From IMG/VR virus record IMGVR_UViG_3300009503_000038, positions 1 through 56,182 of that record: a stretch of 56,182 bases of DNA. One strand, 5' to 3'. Shown here piece after piece: positions 1-8,217 of this stretch; the stretch's first letter is position 1; the number at the start of each line of letters is the position of its first letter. Below the pieces are notes generated by a model that was given only the letters and a program-made list of their open reading frames with translations, ran no database searches and was not told where the DNA came from. A program made the position numbers and the translations under genes. Source of the DNA: a virus.

Positions 1-67
1 ATAATATGTTCTTTGATGCGTTGTAGTCTCTGTCAAAAATCTTTAATATATCTATCTGTTCTTTGTT

Positions 68-134
68 AGGATATATCCTGTATTGGAACGATTTCTTCAT
101 ATTTTGATAGATAATATCCCTTGGATGTCGAGGG
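68..134 (+). promoter_or_regulatory. Conserved upstream block before the SSB-like gene
   Basis: A perfect 12-bp palindrome (AGGATATATCCT, 68-79) is followed by a block reading TATCCCTTGGATGTCGAGG (115-133). Both parts recur at 42250-42292 ahead of another gene cluster (ATATATCCTGTAT, then TATCCCCTGGATGTCAAGG). The reverse complement of the second part (TTGACATCCA) also occurs at 13161. Here the block lies about 35 nt upstream of a strong ribosome binding site. Recurrence before operon starts suggests a promoter, operator or 5'-UTR element. The distance between the two parts differs between copies, so a simple -35/-10 promoter is not supported. Nothing else is recognised in 1-67. Confidence 0.4.
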
Positions 135-169
135 CAAAACAAAAACTTAAAAAAGGAGGTACAAAACAA

Positions 170-781
170 ATGGCTGTAGTGGTCGAAATACAGAGGCAAA
201 AACCTATAGATGAGGGGGAGTACTACGCGGTTCTTCGGGACGTCCAAGAACTGCAGGGAAAGTATGGTCCGGTATTAAAGTTCTGGTTCGATATTGTTGA
301 GCCTGGGTACGAAACGACCGTTTCTGGTCTTTGCTCTAAAGTTGCGACACCCAAATCAAAGCTGTTCAGATGGTTAGTTGCTCTCGGTGCTGATTTGTCA
401 CAAGCAGATACTTTCGATGTTACAGCATTAAAGGGAGCATCTGCAATTGTTGTTGTGTCTACAGTTACGACCCCGTCTGGAGAGGAGTACGTAAACATTA
501 TTGATGTTAAGCCTGCTAAGATGAGACGAGTACCTAATATAAATCCAGAATTGATGTCCGCTAGTAACCCAGTCCACTTCAATCCGCAACCCAATCCAGT
601 TCAACAACCTAATCCGGTTCAGCGTCCCGTTTCACCGCAACCTAATCCTGCTCCCAATCAAGGTCAAGTGGTGCATCAACAACCTGTATCCAACCCGAAC
701 CCGAACCCGAGCTCAAACCCCCAGGGAAGAAAAAATCCTTTCATAGAGGAGATTAACAGTTTAGATGAACTCGAGTTCTAA
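170..781 (+). CDS. Single-stranded DNA-binding protein-like
   Basis: Probable ssDNA-binding protein of 203 aa acting at the phage replication fork. An N-terminal beta-rich domain of about 120 aa is consistent with an OB fold. It is followed by a low-complexity linker rich in Pro, Asn and Gln (about residues 125-185) and an acidic tail ending DELEF. Fold, disordered linker and acidic tip with terminal Phe is the layout of bacterial SSB, whose tip docks partner proteins. The ATG at 170 is chosen because AAAAGGAGGT at 151-160 precedes it; an in-frame start at 83 lacks such a site and would run through the conserved upstream block. It heads the replication/recombination cluster, directly before recA. 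The OB fold is inferred from layout and context, not from a diagnostic motif. Confidence 0.6.
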   Translation: MAVVVEIQRQKPIDEGEYYAVLRDVQELQGKYGPVLKFWFDIVEPGYETTVSGLCSKVATPKSKLFRWLVALGADLSQADTFDVTALKGASAIVVVSTVTTPSGEEYVNIIDVKPAKMRRVPNINPELMSASNPVHFNPQPNPVQQPNPVQRPVSPQPNPAPNQGQVVHQQPVSNPNPNPSSNPQGRKNPFIEEINSLDELEF

Positions 782-992
782 TTCCAATAACGAAATTTGT
801 GTTTACTACAGCGAGAAGCAAAAGAAGTTTTATTTCTTGCACCGGAAACTTGACGGTGCAAAGACACATTACATATATTACTTTTCGACGGACCCAACAG
901 ACGCGATATCGTTACCAGAAGATCTTGAAGTAGTTGTTAACCCATTTAACGGTGTTCCTTTCGTTAGAAGGAAAGGACCAAAGGGGATTTAA
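765..992 (+). CDS. Small hypothetical protein (75 aa)
   Basis: Not recognised. The frame overlaps the end of the SSB-like gene by 17 bp and stops one base before the RecA start, so it is probably translated by coupling. The product is Tyr/Lys rich, with alternating hydrophobic and charged residues that suggest a small beta structure (for example KKFYFLHRKLDG near residues 20-31). There is no signal peptide or membrane segment. It is accepted as real because it fills the SSB-recA gap on the coding strand. Confidence 0.55.
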   Translation: MNSSSNSNNEICVYYSEKQKKFYFLHRKLDGAKTHYIYYFSTDPTDAISLPEDLEVVVNPFNGVPFVRRKGPKGI

Positions 993-993
993 T

Positions 994-1908
994 ATGGACG
1001 ACATTCTAAAGGAACTTAAAAAACTAGGACTTCTCCCAGTAGTTGAGGAAGATATCGGATTTTTGAGTTCAGGACTTGTGTTGCTGGATTCCCTCCTTGG
1101 CAAGGGATATCCCGAAGGGCGAATTATAGAGTTGTTTGGTAGCGAGGGTAGCGGTAAATCTTATGTTAGTTTACTTGCTCTTGCCACCGCCCAACGTTTG
1201 GGCAAGAAGGTCGCGTTATTCGACATAGAGAATAGTTATGATCCGAACTGGGCCGCGCAAATAGGTGTTGGTAAGGACTTGTTAGTATTACAAGCTGACT
1301 ATGGTGAACAAGTTTTCGAAGGAATAAAAACATTGGCAGAAAACGGATTTAATTTGGTTGTAGTTGATTCAACAGCTGCTTTACTACCAAAAAGTGAATT
1401 TGAAGGCGATATAGAAGATCAGACAATGGGTGTTCAAGCCAGAATGCTTTCTAAAGCATTACGTATGATAACACCAGTTCTTGCCAAGAATAAATGTACT
1501 GCTATTTTTATCAATCAACTTCGTGAGAAGATAGAACGCGGTCCAACCATGTTTTTTGGTGACCCAGCAGATTCTCCTGGTGGACGCGCTCTTAAATTTT
1601 ACGCGTCTGTGAGGATCCGTGTCGAGAAAAGTACTACTATTAAGGATGAAAATAAAAACAAAATTGGTCATCAAATAGTTGTAAAAGTTGTAAAGAACAA
1701 AGTAGGTATTCCATACCGCGAAGCAAGACTTAATTTTTATTATGGTAGGGGAATAGATGAGAAACAATCCATTCTTGACTATTTACTAGAAAAAGGTATA
1801 ATCACACAATCTGGTCGTAAGTATGTTCTCGGAGATCAATCTTGGTTAAGTTATGATGAAATGTACAATTCTGTACAAATAGAAGATTTAACTAAATTTT
1901 TAGTATGA
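994..1908 (+). CDS. recA: RecA/UvsX-family recombinase
   Basis: Strand-exchange ATPase (304 aa) for recombination-dependent replication and repair of phage DNA. Walker A is GSEGSGKS (residues 49-56) and Walker B is LVVVDS (121-126). FDIENSYDP (about 77-85) matches the RecA segment carrying the catalytic Glu (E79 here). The Gln-containing INQLREK and the GGRALKFYASVRI segment correspond to the RecA L2 and signature region. It is shorter than bacterial RecA (about 350 aa), as phage versions often are. The ATG at 994 begins two bases after the preceding stop; an upstream start at 934 would overlap that gene and adds residues not typical of the family. Its neighbours, SSB-like and Mre11/Rad50-like genes, make a coherent recombination module. 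Confidence 0.93.
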   Translation: MDDILKELKKLGLLPVVEEDIGFLSSGLVLLDSLLGKGYPEGRIIELFGSEGSGKSYVSLLALATAQRLGKKVALFDIENSYDPNWAAQIGVGKDLLVLQADYGEQVFEGIKTLAENGFNLVVVDSTAALLPKSEFEGDIEDQTMGVQARMLSKALRMITPVLAKNKCTAIFINQLREKIERGPTMFFGDPADSPGGRALKFYASVRIRVEKSTTIKDENKNKIGHQIVVKVVKNKVGIPYREARLNFYYGRGIDEKQSILDYLLEKGIITQSGRKYVLGDQSWLSYDEMYNSVQIEDLTKFLV

Positions 1909-1909
1909 T

Positions 1910-2200
1910 ATGAACATTGAAAAAGAAGTTACTCAAATTATTGACGAACTGAATCAGAAAAGTCTTATATTAAAGTCTTTGGTAACTTGTGGTGACAGGA
2001 AGGCTATCAATAGTACATTTAAAATACTTGTCGAGAAAGTCAGGAAATTATCGGACATCGAATTGTATGTACTTACATCTGGTTTACCATTAGAGGGAAC
2101 GATATTGATTCTTAGGAAGTTAAATGAAGTTCGGTCTCGAGTTCTAGATTGTCTCGAAAAAGCTTCTAAGTTTTTAAAGCAGGAGGAATCTTCGAAATGA
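1910..2200 (+). CDS. Hypothetical helical protein (96 aa)
   Basis: Not recognised. The sequence is almost entirely heptad-like Leu/Ile/Lys/Glu (for example ILRKLNEVRSRVLDCLEKA), predicting a small alpha-helical bundle. It begins one base after recA and overlaps the next gene by four bases, so it is part of the recombination operon. A RecA mediator or helicase-loader role is conceivable from position only; no motif supports it. Confidence 0.6.
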   Translation: MNIEKEVTQIIDELNQKSLILKSLVTCGDRKAINSTFKILVEKVRKLSDIELYVLTSGLPLEGTILILRKLNEVRSRVLDCLEKASKFLKQEESSK

Positions 2201-2442
2201 AACAAAAAAAGAATGAATGTGCTTTTTGTGGACGACCGACGAATTATTATTCCTACGAGCTGCTTTGTTATGTTTGCCCAAAATGTTTGGGTGAATATAA
2301 AAACGCGAGCGGGAACGTGGTAGTTTATCCTTACCGTTACCCGTACGTGATACCAGAACCGTTTCTGTCGCGACAAGTGTGGTGGGTTTCTAGTGCTTCA
2401 ACAACTTCAGAACCACTGCCCAAAAGTAAAAACAAGAAATGA
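2197..2442 (+). CDS. Small zinc-ribbon protein (81 aa)
   Basis: Two Cys pairs, CAFC (residues 8-11) and CPKC (27-30), are spaced like a zinc ribbon or knuckle and predict one structural zinc. The rest is Tyr/Pro/Ser-rich and ends in a basic KSKNKK tail, which suggests nucleic-acid or protein binding. It overlaps both neighbours by four bases, indicating translational coupling. The specific role is unknown. Confidence 0.6.
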   Translation: MKQKKNECAFCGRPTNYYSYELLCYVCPKCLGEYKNASGNVVVYPYRYPYVIPEPFLSRQVWWVSSASTTSEPLPKSKNKK

Positions 2443-3416
2443 AAATCTTAAAAATTCAACTAGAAAACTTTGAATCTCACGAAAATACAGTTGTAGAATT
2501 TAACCCGAATTTTAACTGTATTGTTGGTCCTACTAACGTTGGTAAAACTGCCATTTTTAATGCAATTTTGTTTGCTCTGTTTAACGAATGGGACCCCGGT
2601 TTTATTCGAAAAGGTACCGATCTTTGTAAAGTTATTGTAGAAACCGATTCTTTTACGATAGAACGAATTCGTGGCGAGACCGTTAATTCTGTTATTGTCA
2701 GGAAAGATGGTCAGGAATATAAATTTGACAATTTTGGTAAAAGTTATCCCGACGAAATAAAGAATTTGTTAAATATGTCCGATCTTGATGATTATTTAGC
2801 TTTTATAGGATTTCAAGATAATAATTCTTTTCTAATTCATGAACCATCTACAGTTCGTAGTTCTTATATCGGAAAGATTACTGGTCTAAATCTTCTTAAT
2901 GAGACAATTAAGAACGTATCTCTTGAAATTAGGAAAGTTAATGAAGAAATTGAACAGACTGAACGCGAAAAGAGAGATATTGAACAAGATCTTAAGAAAC
3001 TTCGGGTTCTTGATAAACTAGAAGCTCTTGTTGATAAACTTGAAAAACTTGAAAAGAAAATAGTCGATCTTCAAGAACAAAATAAAACTTTTTCATTTTA
3101 CAAAGAAACGATCAGAAACTTGGATAACCGAATTGCCAAAGTTCAAGATATTCTCGATAAGCTCGGTTCCGTAGATTTTGATAGTTATTATCAAACTTGT
3201 GAAAATTTTCTTAATCTTCTTAATGCTTATGGGGATATTCAAAGAGTTGATGTTAGTATCGAAAGGAACCAAACTCTTTTGAAAAATACTATTTCAGAGA
3301 TTGACGATAAAATAACAAGTTTGATAACGTTACTTAAGGAGAAAGGAATTTGTCCATTGTGTGGTTCTCATTTAGATAGTTCCTCTATAGATTATATATT
3401 TCAAGATCTTATTTAA
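2439..3416 (+). CDS. sbcC: Rad50/SbcC-like ATPase, N-terminal half with zinc hook
   Basis: N-terminal half of an SMC-type exonuclease ATPase (325 aa). The start MKILKIQLENFESHEN and Walker A GPTNVGKT (30-37) are typical of Rad50/SbcC/T4 gp46. A Q-loop-like FQDNNSFL follows near residue 127, then a coiled coil (about 150-300) and a CPLCG zinc-hook motif (C305, C308). The protein ends about 17 residues after the hook, where an ordinary Rad50 would return through the second coiled coil to Walker B. The missing half is encoded at 4549-5127, probably with the helical protein at 4283-4546. The subunits would assemble with the Mre11-like nuclease to process DNA ends. Confidence 0.88.
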   Translation: MKILKIQLENFESHENTVVEFNPNFNCIVGPTNVGKTAIFNAILFALFNEWDPGFIRKGTDLCKVIVETDSFTIERIRGETVNSVIVRKDGQEYKFDNFGKSYPDEIKNLLNMSDLDDYLAFIGFQDNNSFLIHEPSTVRSSYIGKITGLNLLNETIKNVSLEIRKVNEEIEQTEREKRDIEQDLKKLRVLDKLEALVDKLEKLEKKIVDLQEQNKTFSFYKETIRNLDNRIAKVQDILDKLGSVDFDSYYQTCENFLNLLNAYGDIQRVDVSIERNQTLLKNTISEIDDKITSLITLLKEKGICPLCGSHLDSSSIDYIFQDLI

Positions 3417-3425
3417 GGAGGATTC

Positions 3426-4316
3426 ATGGTCTCATTTATTTATACAACTGACTGGCATCTTAAAAGTTTACCTTCGCAATCTATTGAAATTAACAATTTT
3501 GGAAATATTATAACAGATCGTGTTTCAACGATTTTGTCCAGTAAAGTCGATTTTATTTTACACGGGGGCGACCTTTTCGATACATATGTTTGTGACGACG
3601 TTAATTTTCTAAATCAGGTAATAGATTTATTTAGACAATTTGGAAAAAGGATTTATATAGTTCCGGGGAATCACGATCTAGTTGGGTACGAGCCAAAAAG
3701 TATTCGTTGGACCTCTATTGGAACTTTAGCGAGCGCTGGTTTGGTTAAAATTCTTAACCCAGGTCTTAACATTATTGACAACGTTTCTTTTTATGTTGTT
3801 TACCCTACAAAAAATCATACTCCTGATTTATATAAGGGTCTTAAGAATTGTTTGGTTGTAACTCATAACCTTATTTCACCAAAACCGCTTCCCTATAAAG
3901 TGACTTTAATTTCTGATTTGGTAGACAAAATAGATCAATGTATATTCTTATGTGGTGATCTTCATTTTTCATTTTATGAAGTGTATGAGAACTGTGCTTT
4001 TTTCAATCCAGGTCCTTTAATGAGAATTGATTCGTCTGAATATAACGAATCCGGATTTTTGGAAGTTGTTTTTGATCCGACGGCATTTTCGTTTAAGTTT
4101 AAGAAAAATGTTTTTCCAGATGTGCCTTTTACTGTTAGAACATTTGAACAAGAAACTGTCAGTTTAGTATCTAAATTTGGTAAACAAGAAACTCGTTCTT
4201 TTTACAAAATAGATGATGTCATTGAAGAGATTTTGAACCGGTTGTATCCCAATGATAATAAAGTTAAGGAGGAAACTTTTACATGGATAAGGAATACGGA
4301 GAAATCATTGGTTTAA
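3426..4316 (+). CDS. sbcD: Mre11/SbcD-like nuclease
   Basis: Calcineurin-like metallophosphoesterase (296 aa), the nuclease partner of Rad50/SbcC. The metal-binding motifs are in order: TDWH (D9, H11), GGDLFD (D49), GNHD (N82, H83), THN (H147) and GDLH (D178, H180). A C-terminal region of about 100 aa probably carries the capping and Rad50-binding elements. The start has GGAGGATTC immediately upstream. It lies between the N- and C-terminal halves of its ATPase partner, and its end overlaps the next small gene by 34 bp. Confidence 0.9.
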   Translation: MVSFIYTTDWHLKSLPSQSIEINNFGNIITDRVSTILSSKVDFILHGGDLFDTYVCDDVNFLNQVIDLFRQFGKRIYIVPGNHDLVGYEPKSIRWTSIGTLASAGLVKILNPGLNIIDNVSFYVVYPTKNHTPDLYKGLKNCLVVTHNLISPKPLPYKVTLISDLVDKIDQCIFLCGDLHFSFYEVYENCAFFNPGPLMRIDSSEYNESGFLEVVFDPTAFSFKFKKNVFPDVPFTVRTFEQETVSLVSKFGKQETRSFYKIDDVIEEILNRLYPNDNKVKEETFTWIRNTEKSLV

Positions 4317-4546
4317 GAAACGAAATTGTTAAGTTAAAAGAAAAGAAAGTTTCTTTACAAACAACTTTATCAGTTCTCGAAAAGGAAAAAGAAAGATATA
4401 TTAATGAACTCGAAAAAAGAGGCGTTTCTTTCGATCAGATTGACCAGGTTATTGAACAAAACCGAAAAAAGATCGAAAAAATTTCAGCTAAAGTTGCAGA
4501 GATAAAACAAATTTTCGAAAAGTATCTAGAGTCCCTCAATATCTAA
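4283..4546 (+). CDS. Coiled-coil protein, candidate third piece of split Rad50
   Basis: An 87-aa almost purely helical heptad protein (for example LEKEKERYINELEKRG). It begins within the 3' end of the Mre11-like gene, after AAGGAGG at 4266-4272, and ends two bases before the Rad50 C-terminal half. From position and composition it probably supplies part of the returning coiled-coil arm of the split Rad50. There is no catalytic motif. A generic coiled-coil accessory protein is the alternative. Confidence 0.6.
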   Translation: MDKEYGEIIGLRNEIVKLKEKKVSLQTTLSVLEKEKERYINELEKRGVSFDQIDQVIEQNRKKIEKISAKVAEIKQIFEKYLESLNI

Positions 4547-4548
4547 CT

Positions 4549-5127
4549 ATGAAAAATATTATTTCACAACTAAAGTTAAAAAGAGAACTTCTTGAAAAGA
4601 AATACAAAGAATTATCTGAGCAAATTGTACAACGTCGCGATTATCTCGCCCTTTTATATAAGGTTAAGAACGTGCTTGCTCAATCTATTGTTGTTGGTAA
4701 CGAAAATATAAAAACAACAATTGAACAACTTGTAACTGAAAGTTTATCATCTATTTATCAGGAAGGATTGTCTTTTAAGGTCGAAGACGTTTCAAGTGCA
4801 GGTCGTCCAGGTTATGTTTTTAAAATTGGTAAAGAGGATCATTTTAGGAGTTTATTGTGTTTTGGTGGTGGTATTCGTAACACAGTATCTACCGTATTAC
4901 GATTTATTCTCTCAAATTATTTACCAAACAAGTTTCCTTTTATTCTTGATGAGGTGGGCAGTAATATTAGTAAAGAGTACCAATCGCAGTTTGGATTATT
5001 ACTCAAGACTTTTTCACAAAAGTTTGATACACAGATTATCCTTATTACACATCAAGAACGAGTCGCAGAATTCTCAGACAAGATAATACACGTTAGTTCT
5101 GATGGAACAAGATCAATAATACTATGA
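4549..5127 (+). CDS. sbcC: Rad50/SbcC-like ATPase, C-terminal half
   Basis: A 192-aa protein completing the ATPase started at 2439. A short N-terminal coiled coil (1-60) is followed by a degenerate ABC signature CFGGGIRNTVS (104-114), Walker B FPFILDE (129-135, with D134 and E135) and an H-loop ILITHQ (about 164-169). It has no Walker A, which is in the N-terminal half, so an active site needs both gene products. No strong ribosome binding site is visible; with a two-base gap to the coiled-coil gene, coupling is likely. The end overlaps the resolvase gene by four bases. Confidence 0.85.
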   Translation: MKNIISQLKLKRELLEKKYKELSEQIVQRRDYLALLYKVKNVLAQSIVVGNENIKTTIEQLVTESLSSIYQEGLSFKVEDVSSAGRPGYVFKIGKEDHFRSLLCFGGGIRNTVSTVLRFILSNYLPNKFPFILDEVGSNISKEYQSQFGLLLKTFSQKFDTQIILITHQERVAEFSDKIIHVSSDGTRSIIL

Positions 5128-5645
5128 ACAAAGGATACGCTCTTGAGCATGAGATTGAGGAGGTCTTTTTACGGTTTGCCAAACAAGATCGAAATAGTCC
5201 ATTGTCCGAAAGAACATTTAGAGTACCACAATCTGGGAGTATCCGAGGTCTCAAAGGCGATATTATTACGAACGTTCCCTTTTTACCCTTCCAATTCTTG
5301 ATAGAGTGCAAGTCCCGGAAGACGTTGTCGAAGAAGGGACCCGTCTTTAGACTTAACGCCGAATGGTTTCCGAAACTCGAGGAAGAAGCTTCGAAAGCGA
5401 ATAAGGTCCCATTACTAGTGTTTTCATTCAAAGGTGTAAAGAAGGACCGGATTTGGTGTTGCGTCCGTAAAAGTGATTACGAATCGATCTTCGGCGAACC
5501 GATCAAGGTGTCAAGTACGGTCAAGAAGTCCAGAAAAAGTTTTATACTTTACCATCGCACGTTACAAGAGCACTCTTTATGTGGTAAGTTTCTTGTCGTA
5601 AAACTTGATACTCTGATTAAGAAACTCGAGAAGGTTCATAAATGA
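5124..5645 (+). CDS. Hjc-like Holliday junction resolvase (PD-(D/E)XK nuclease)
   Basis: A 173-aa nuclease with the archaeal Hjc/Hje layout: an N-terminal helix with Glu (GYALEHEIEEVF), RVPQSGS, then the catalytic pair GDI (D46) and IECKSRK (E61, K63). The family cuts four-way junctions. In a phage with recombination-driven replication it would debranch DNA before packaging. The C-terminal 70 aa are basic, as expected for DNA binding. A related VRR-type or other PD-(D/E)XK nuclease is the main alternative. Confidence 0.75.
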   Translation: MNKGYALEHEIEEVFLRFAKQDRNSPLSERTFRVPQSGSIRGLKGDIITNVPFLPFQFLIECKSRKTLSKKGPVFRLNAEWFPKLEEEASKANKVPLLVFSFKGVKKDRIWCCVRKSDYESIFGEPIKVSSTVKKSRKSFILYHRTLQEHSLCGKFLVVKLDTLIKKLEKVHK

Positions 5646-5857
5646 GACTTAGTGTGTATGTTAGATATAAGAAATTTCCTGGACTTTATACGAACGATCG
5701 CGAACTTATTAAGTACTTGATGAAGTCCAAGGATTTCCGGATCTGGTACATTGTGTACAAGAATAAGAAACTAGACGGTGTCGCTTTTTTGTATAAACAT
5801 AAAGGATTTATTAGAGAAGTGAAGGAGATAGTTCAGAGATGGAAGAAATTACGTTAA
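5642..5857 (+). CDS. Small basic hypothetical protein (71 aa)
   Basis: Not recognised. It is strongly basic (many Lys/Arg/Tyr) with predicted mixed beta/alpha structure. It begins in an ATGA overlap with the resolvase and overlaps the polymerase start by 19 bp, so it is clearly part of the operon. The net charge suggests nucleic-acid binding; nothing more can be said. Confidence 0.55.
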   Translation: MRLSVYVRYKKFPGLYTNDRELIKYLMKSKDFRIWYIVYKNKKLDGVAFLYKHKGFIREVKEIVQRWKKLR

Positions 5858-8217
5858 CTTGTAAAGGTTGTCCTTTGTACGGGAAGAAACCTGTTCCTGG
5901 TACCGGACCGGTAAATGCCGAATTGGTCATTGTTGGAGAGGCTCCCGGTGCTGAAGAGGAGAAGCAAGGACTTCCTTTTGTTGGTCGATCTGGTCAACTT
6001 CTTACGTCATTGCTACAGAAAGTTGGAATAGATCGATCCAAATGCTTTATCACGAATGTTGTTGCGTGCCGACCAACAGATGAAAACGGCAACAATGTTG
6101 CTCCTTCTGCTGATATAATAGAAGCGTGTAGTGCCCGACTAGATCAAGAGCTGTTCAGAGTTAAACCAAAAATTGTTTTGTTGCTCGGGAACGTTGCTAT
6201 TAAACGTTTCCTCGGGAACAGGCGCAATTTACAAAATTCGGAAGGAATTCCTTTTAAACAGAACGGTACTATCTTCGTACCAACTTATCATCCGGCCGCT
6301 CTTTTGCGTGACCCTTCCAAGACGAAAATTGTTGAACAGACACTCAAACGGGTTGTTGAATGGCGTGGGGCGGATCCATATAACTGGTCCTTCGAAAGTT
6401 ACAAAGTGCTTTTTGACAAGGACGAAATTATTCGGTGTATAAAATTGCTGGAGCAAAAACCGTTGTGGAGTTGCGACACCGAAACATCAGACATTTTGTA
6501 CGAATCTGTAATTTTTACGATTGCATTTTCATCTGGCGATCTTACATTCGGATTTCCCGTCAGAAAACCAGACGGTTCGCTGTACTGGTCCGATTCTGAC
6601 CTTTGTCAGATCGCAGATCATCTCAAACGGTTATTTAGTAACGAATCCAAGAAGATATTTCACAACGCAATGTTCGACTTAATGTATCTCAAGAAAGAAT
6701 TTGGTATAGAATGTAGAAACCTTTACGGCGATACTATGATCATCGCACATTTATTGGACGAAACGGCTCGAAAATATGGACTTAAAAACATCATTTGGAA
6801 GTATCTTGGAAAAGGTGGGTACGAAAGTGATTACGTCGCTCTTGCTGACGAAGATAGGCCCGGTGGCGTTGATACGGATATCGTTCTCAAGTATAATTGC
6901 GCAGATGCCCACGCAACGTTTCTTTTATACCAAGAAATGGTAAAGCTGTTGCCGGATTCTCTCGCGAAACTTCACCTCAAGTTAAATATTCCAACTATAC
7001 AGATGCTCGTTGATACACGAATACATGGCGTTAAGATAGATATTGATTACGTTAAACAGCTGTCCTCGCAATATGAGCAGGATCTTAGTATGATCGAACA
7101 GCGCATTTTTGACTTGATCGGTGAAAAGATTAATATTAACTCGGTTCGAGACCTATCAAAAGTTCTTTATGAGAAGTTGAAGCTACCCGCATTTTATAAA
7201 ACATCATCTGGAAACCCGTCAACCGATACATTTACCCTTGAGAAGTTACGTAACTACCATCCGGTAATAGATCTGATACTAGATTACCGCAAAAAGAAAA
7301 AGTTACTAAGCACGTACTTTAAGAACTTCCTCGAATTGTGTGACAGCAATAATCGGTTACACACAAATTATACGTTAGTTGGGACTACTACTGGTCGTCT
7401 TGCTAGCCGCGAACCAAATCTCCAGAACATTCCGAGAGATAAAGAGGTTAAGGACGTCTTTATCTCAGAAAAAGGATACTTTCTAGCAAGCATTGATTTT
7501 AAGCAGGCCGAACTCCGAGCCCTTTGCCATTACGCGAAAGATGACAAACTGAAGGAGGCATTCGAGAGTGGATATGATCCTCTCAAAGTCATTGCTTCTT
7601 TGGTGTTTCATATTCCGGTCGAGGAAGTTGATGATGAGCGTCGAAGGCTTGCAAAATTTGTAGTGTACGGGATCATGTACGGCCGGAGAGCAAAATCTAT
7701 AGCCGAAGAACATAATATGTCCATTGAGGAAGCCCAAGGTATTATAGATTCGTTCTTTAGATCCTTTCCAAAGACATACCAGTTCTGTAAGGAAGTAATT
7801 GCGATCGCGAAACAGCGCGGGTATCTCCAGAACTTTTTCGGACGAATTCGCAGGTTCCCAGGTATAAACTCGTCAGATTTTGAGGTCCGGGCTTCTGAAG
7901 AACGCCAAGCTCTTAACTTTTTACCACAGAGTACCGTGGCCGATTATACCATGTTCAAAGGCGCTTTAGTCTATGAAAAAATCAAGCACTTAGGCTGTTA
8001 TCTAGTACTAACTGTTCATGATTCTCTTACATACGAGATTCCGGAAGACAAAGGTGAGGAAGCGCTAACTATAATGTTTGGTATTTTGGGAAAGCGTATA
8101 AAAGGATTTTTCGTAGACATCCCGTTTGACTGTGAAATAGGATATCGTTTAGGGTCGACCGCCGAACTCGGTAACCCATCAGAATTTAGGACCAAGCTGA
8201 AGGAGGTCAGTCTATGA
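5839..8217 (+). CDS. polA: Uracil-DNA glycosylase fused to family A DNA polymerase
   Basis: Fusion of 792 aa. Residues 1-180 are a family-4/5-type uracil-DNA glycosylase with four probable Fe-S cysteines (C8, C11, C77, C97), GEAPG (33-37) and HPAALLR (from H151). Residues about 205-370 are a 3'-5' exonuclease: DTE (D213, E215), HNAMFD (to D280) and YNCAD (Y352, D356). Residues about 375-792 are the polymerase: TTGRLASREPNLQNIP, motif A SIDFKQAELR (D553), motif B with K606, Y610 and G611, and motif C HDS (H727, D728). No 5' nuclease domain is present. This is presumably the replicative polymerase. A related glycosylase-polymerase fusion is known for Bacillus phage SPO1. AAGGAGAT lies upstream of the chosen ATG. 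Confidence 0.95.
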   Translation: MEEITLTCKGCPLYGKKPVPGTGPVNAELVIVGEAPGAEEEKQGLPFVGRSGQLLTSLLQKVGIDRSKCFITNVVACRPTDENGNNVAPSADIIEACSARLDQELFRVKPKIVLLLGNVAIKRFLGNRRNLQNSEGIPFKQNGTIFVPTYHPAALLRDPSKTKIVEQTLKRVVEWRGADPYNWSFESYKVLFDKDEIIRCIKLLEQKPLWSCDTETSDILYESVIFTIAFSSGDLTFGFPVRKPDGSLYWSDSDLCQIADHLKRLFSNESKKIFHNAMFDLMYLKKEFGIECRNLYGDTMIIAHLLDETARKYGLKNIIWKYLGKGGYESDYVALADEDRPGGVDTDIVLKYNCADAHATFLLYQEMVKLLPDSLAKLHLKLNIPTIQMLVDTRIHGVKIDIDYVKQLSSQYEQDLSMIEQRIFDLIGEKININSVRDLSKVLYEKLKLPAFYKTSSGNPSTDTFTLEKLRNYHPVIDLILDYRKKKKLLSTYFKNFLELCDSNNRLHTNYTLVGTTTGRLASREPNLQNIPRDKEVKDVFISEKGYFLASIDFKQAELRALCHYAKDDKLKEAFESGYDPLKVIASLVFHIPVEEVDDERRRLAKFVVYGIMYGRRAKSIAEEHNMSIEEAQGIIDSFFRSFPKTYQFCKEVIAIAKQRGYLQNFFGRIRRFPGINSSDFEVRASEERQALNFLPQSTVADYTMFKGALVYEKIKHLGCYLVLTVHDSLTYEIPEDKGEEALTIMFGILGKRIKGFFVDIPFDCEIGYRLGSTAELGNPSEFRTKLKEVSL

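Noticed and set aside
4796-5086. A 96-codon plus-strand frame inside the Rad50 C-terminal gene
   Set aside because: Overlaps a frame with clear Walker B and H-loop motifs; no independent evidence for translation.
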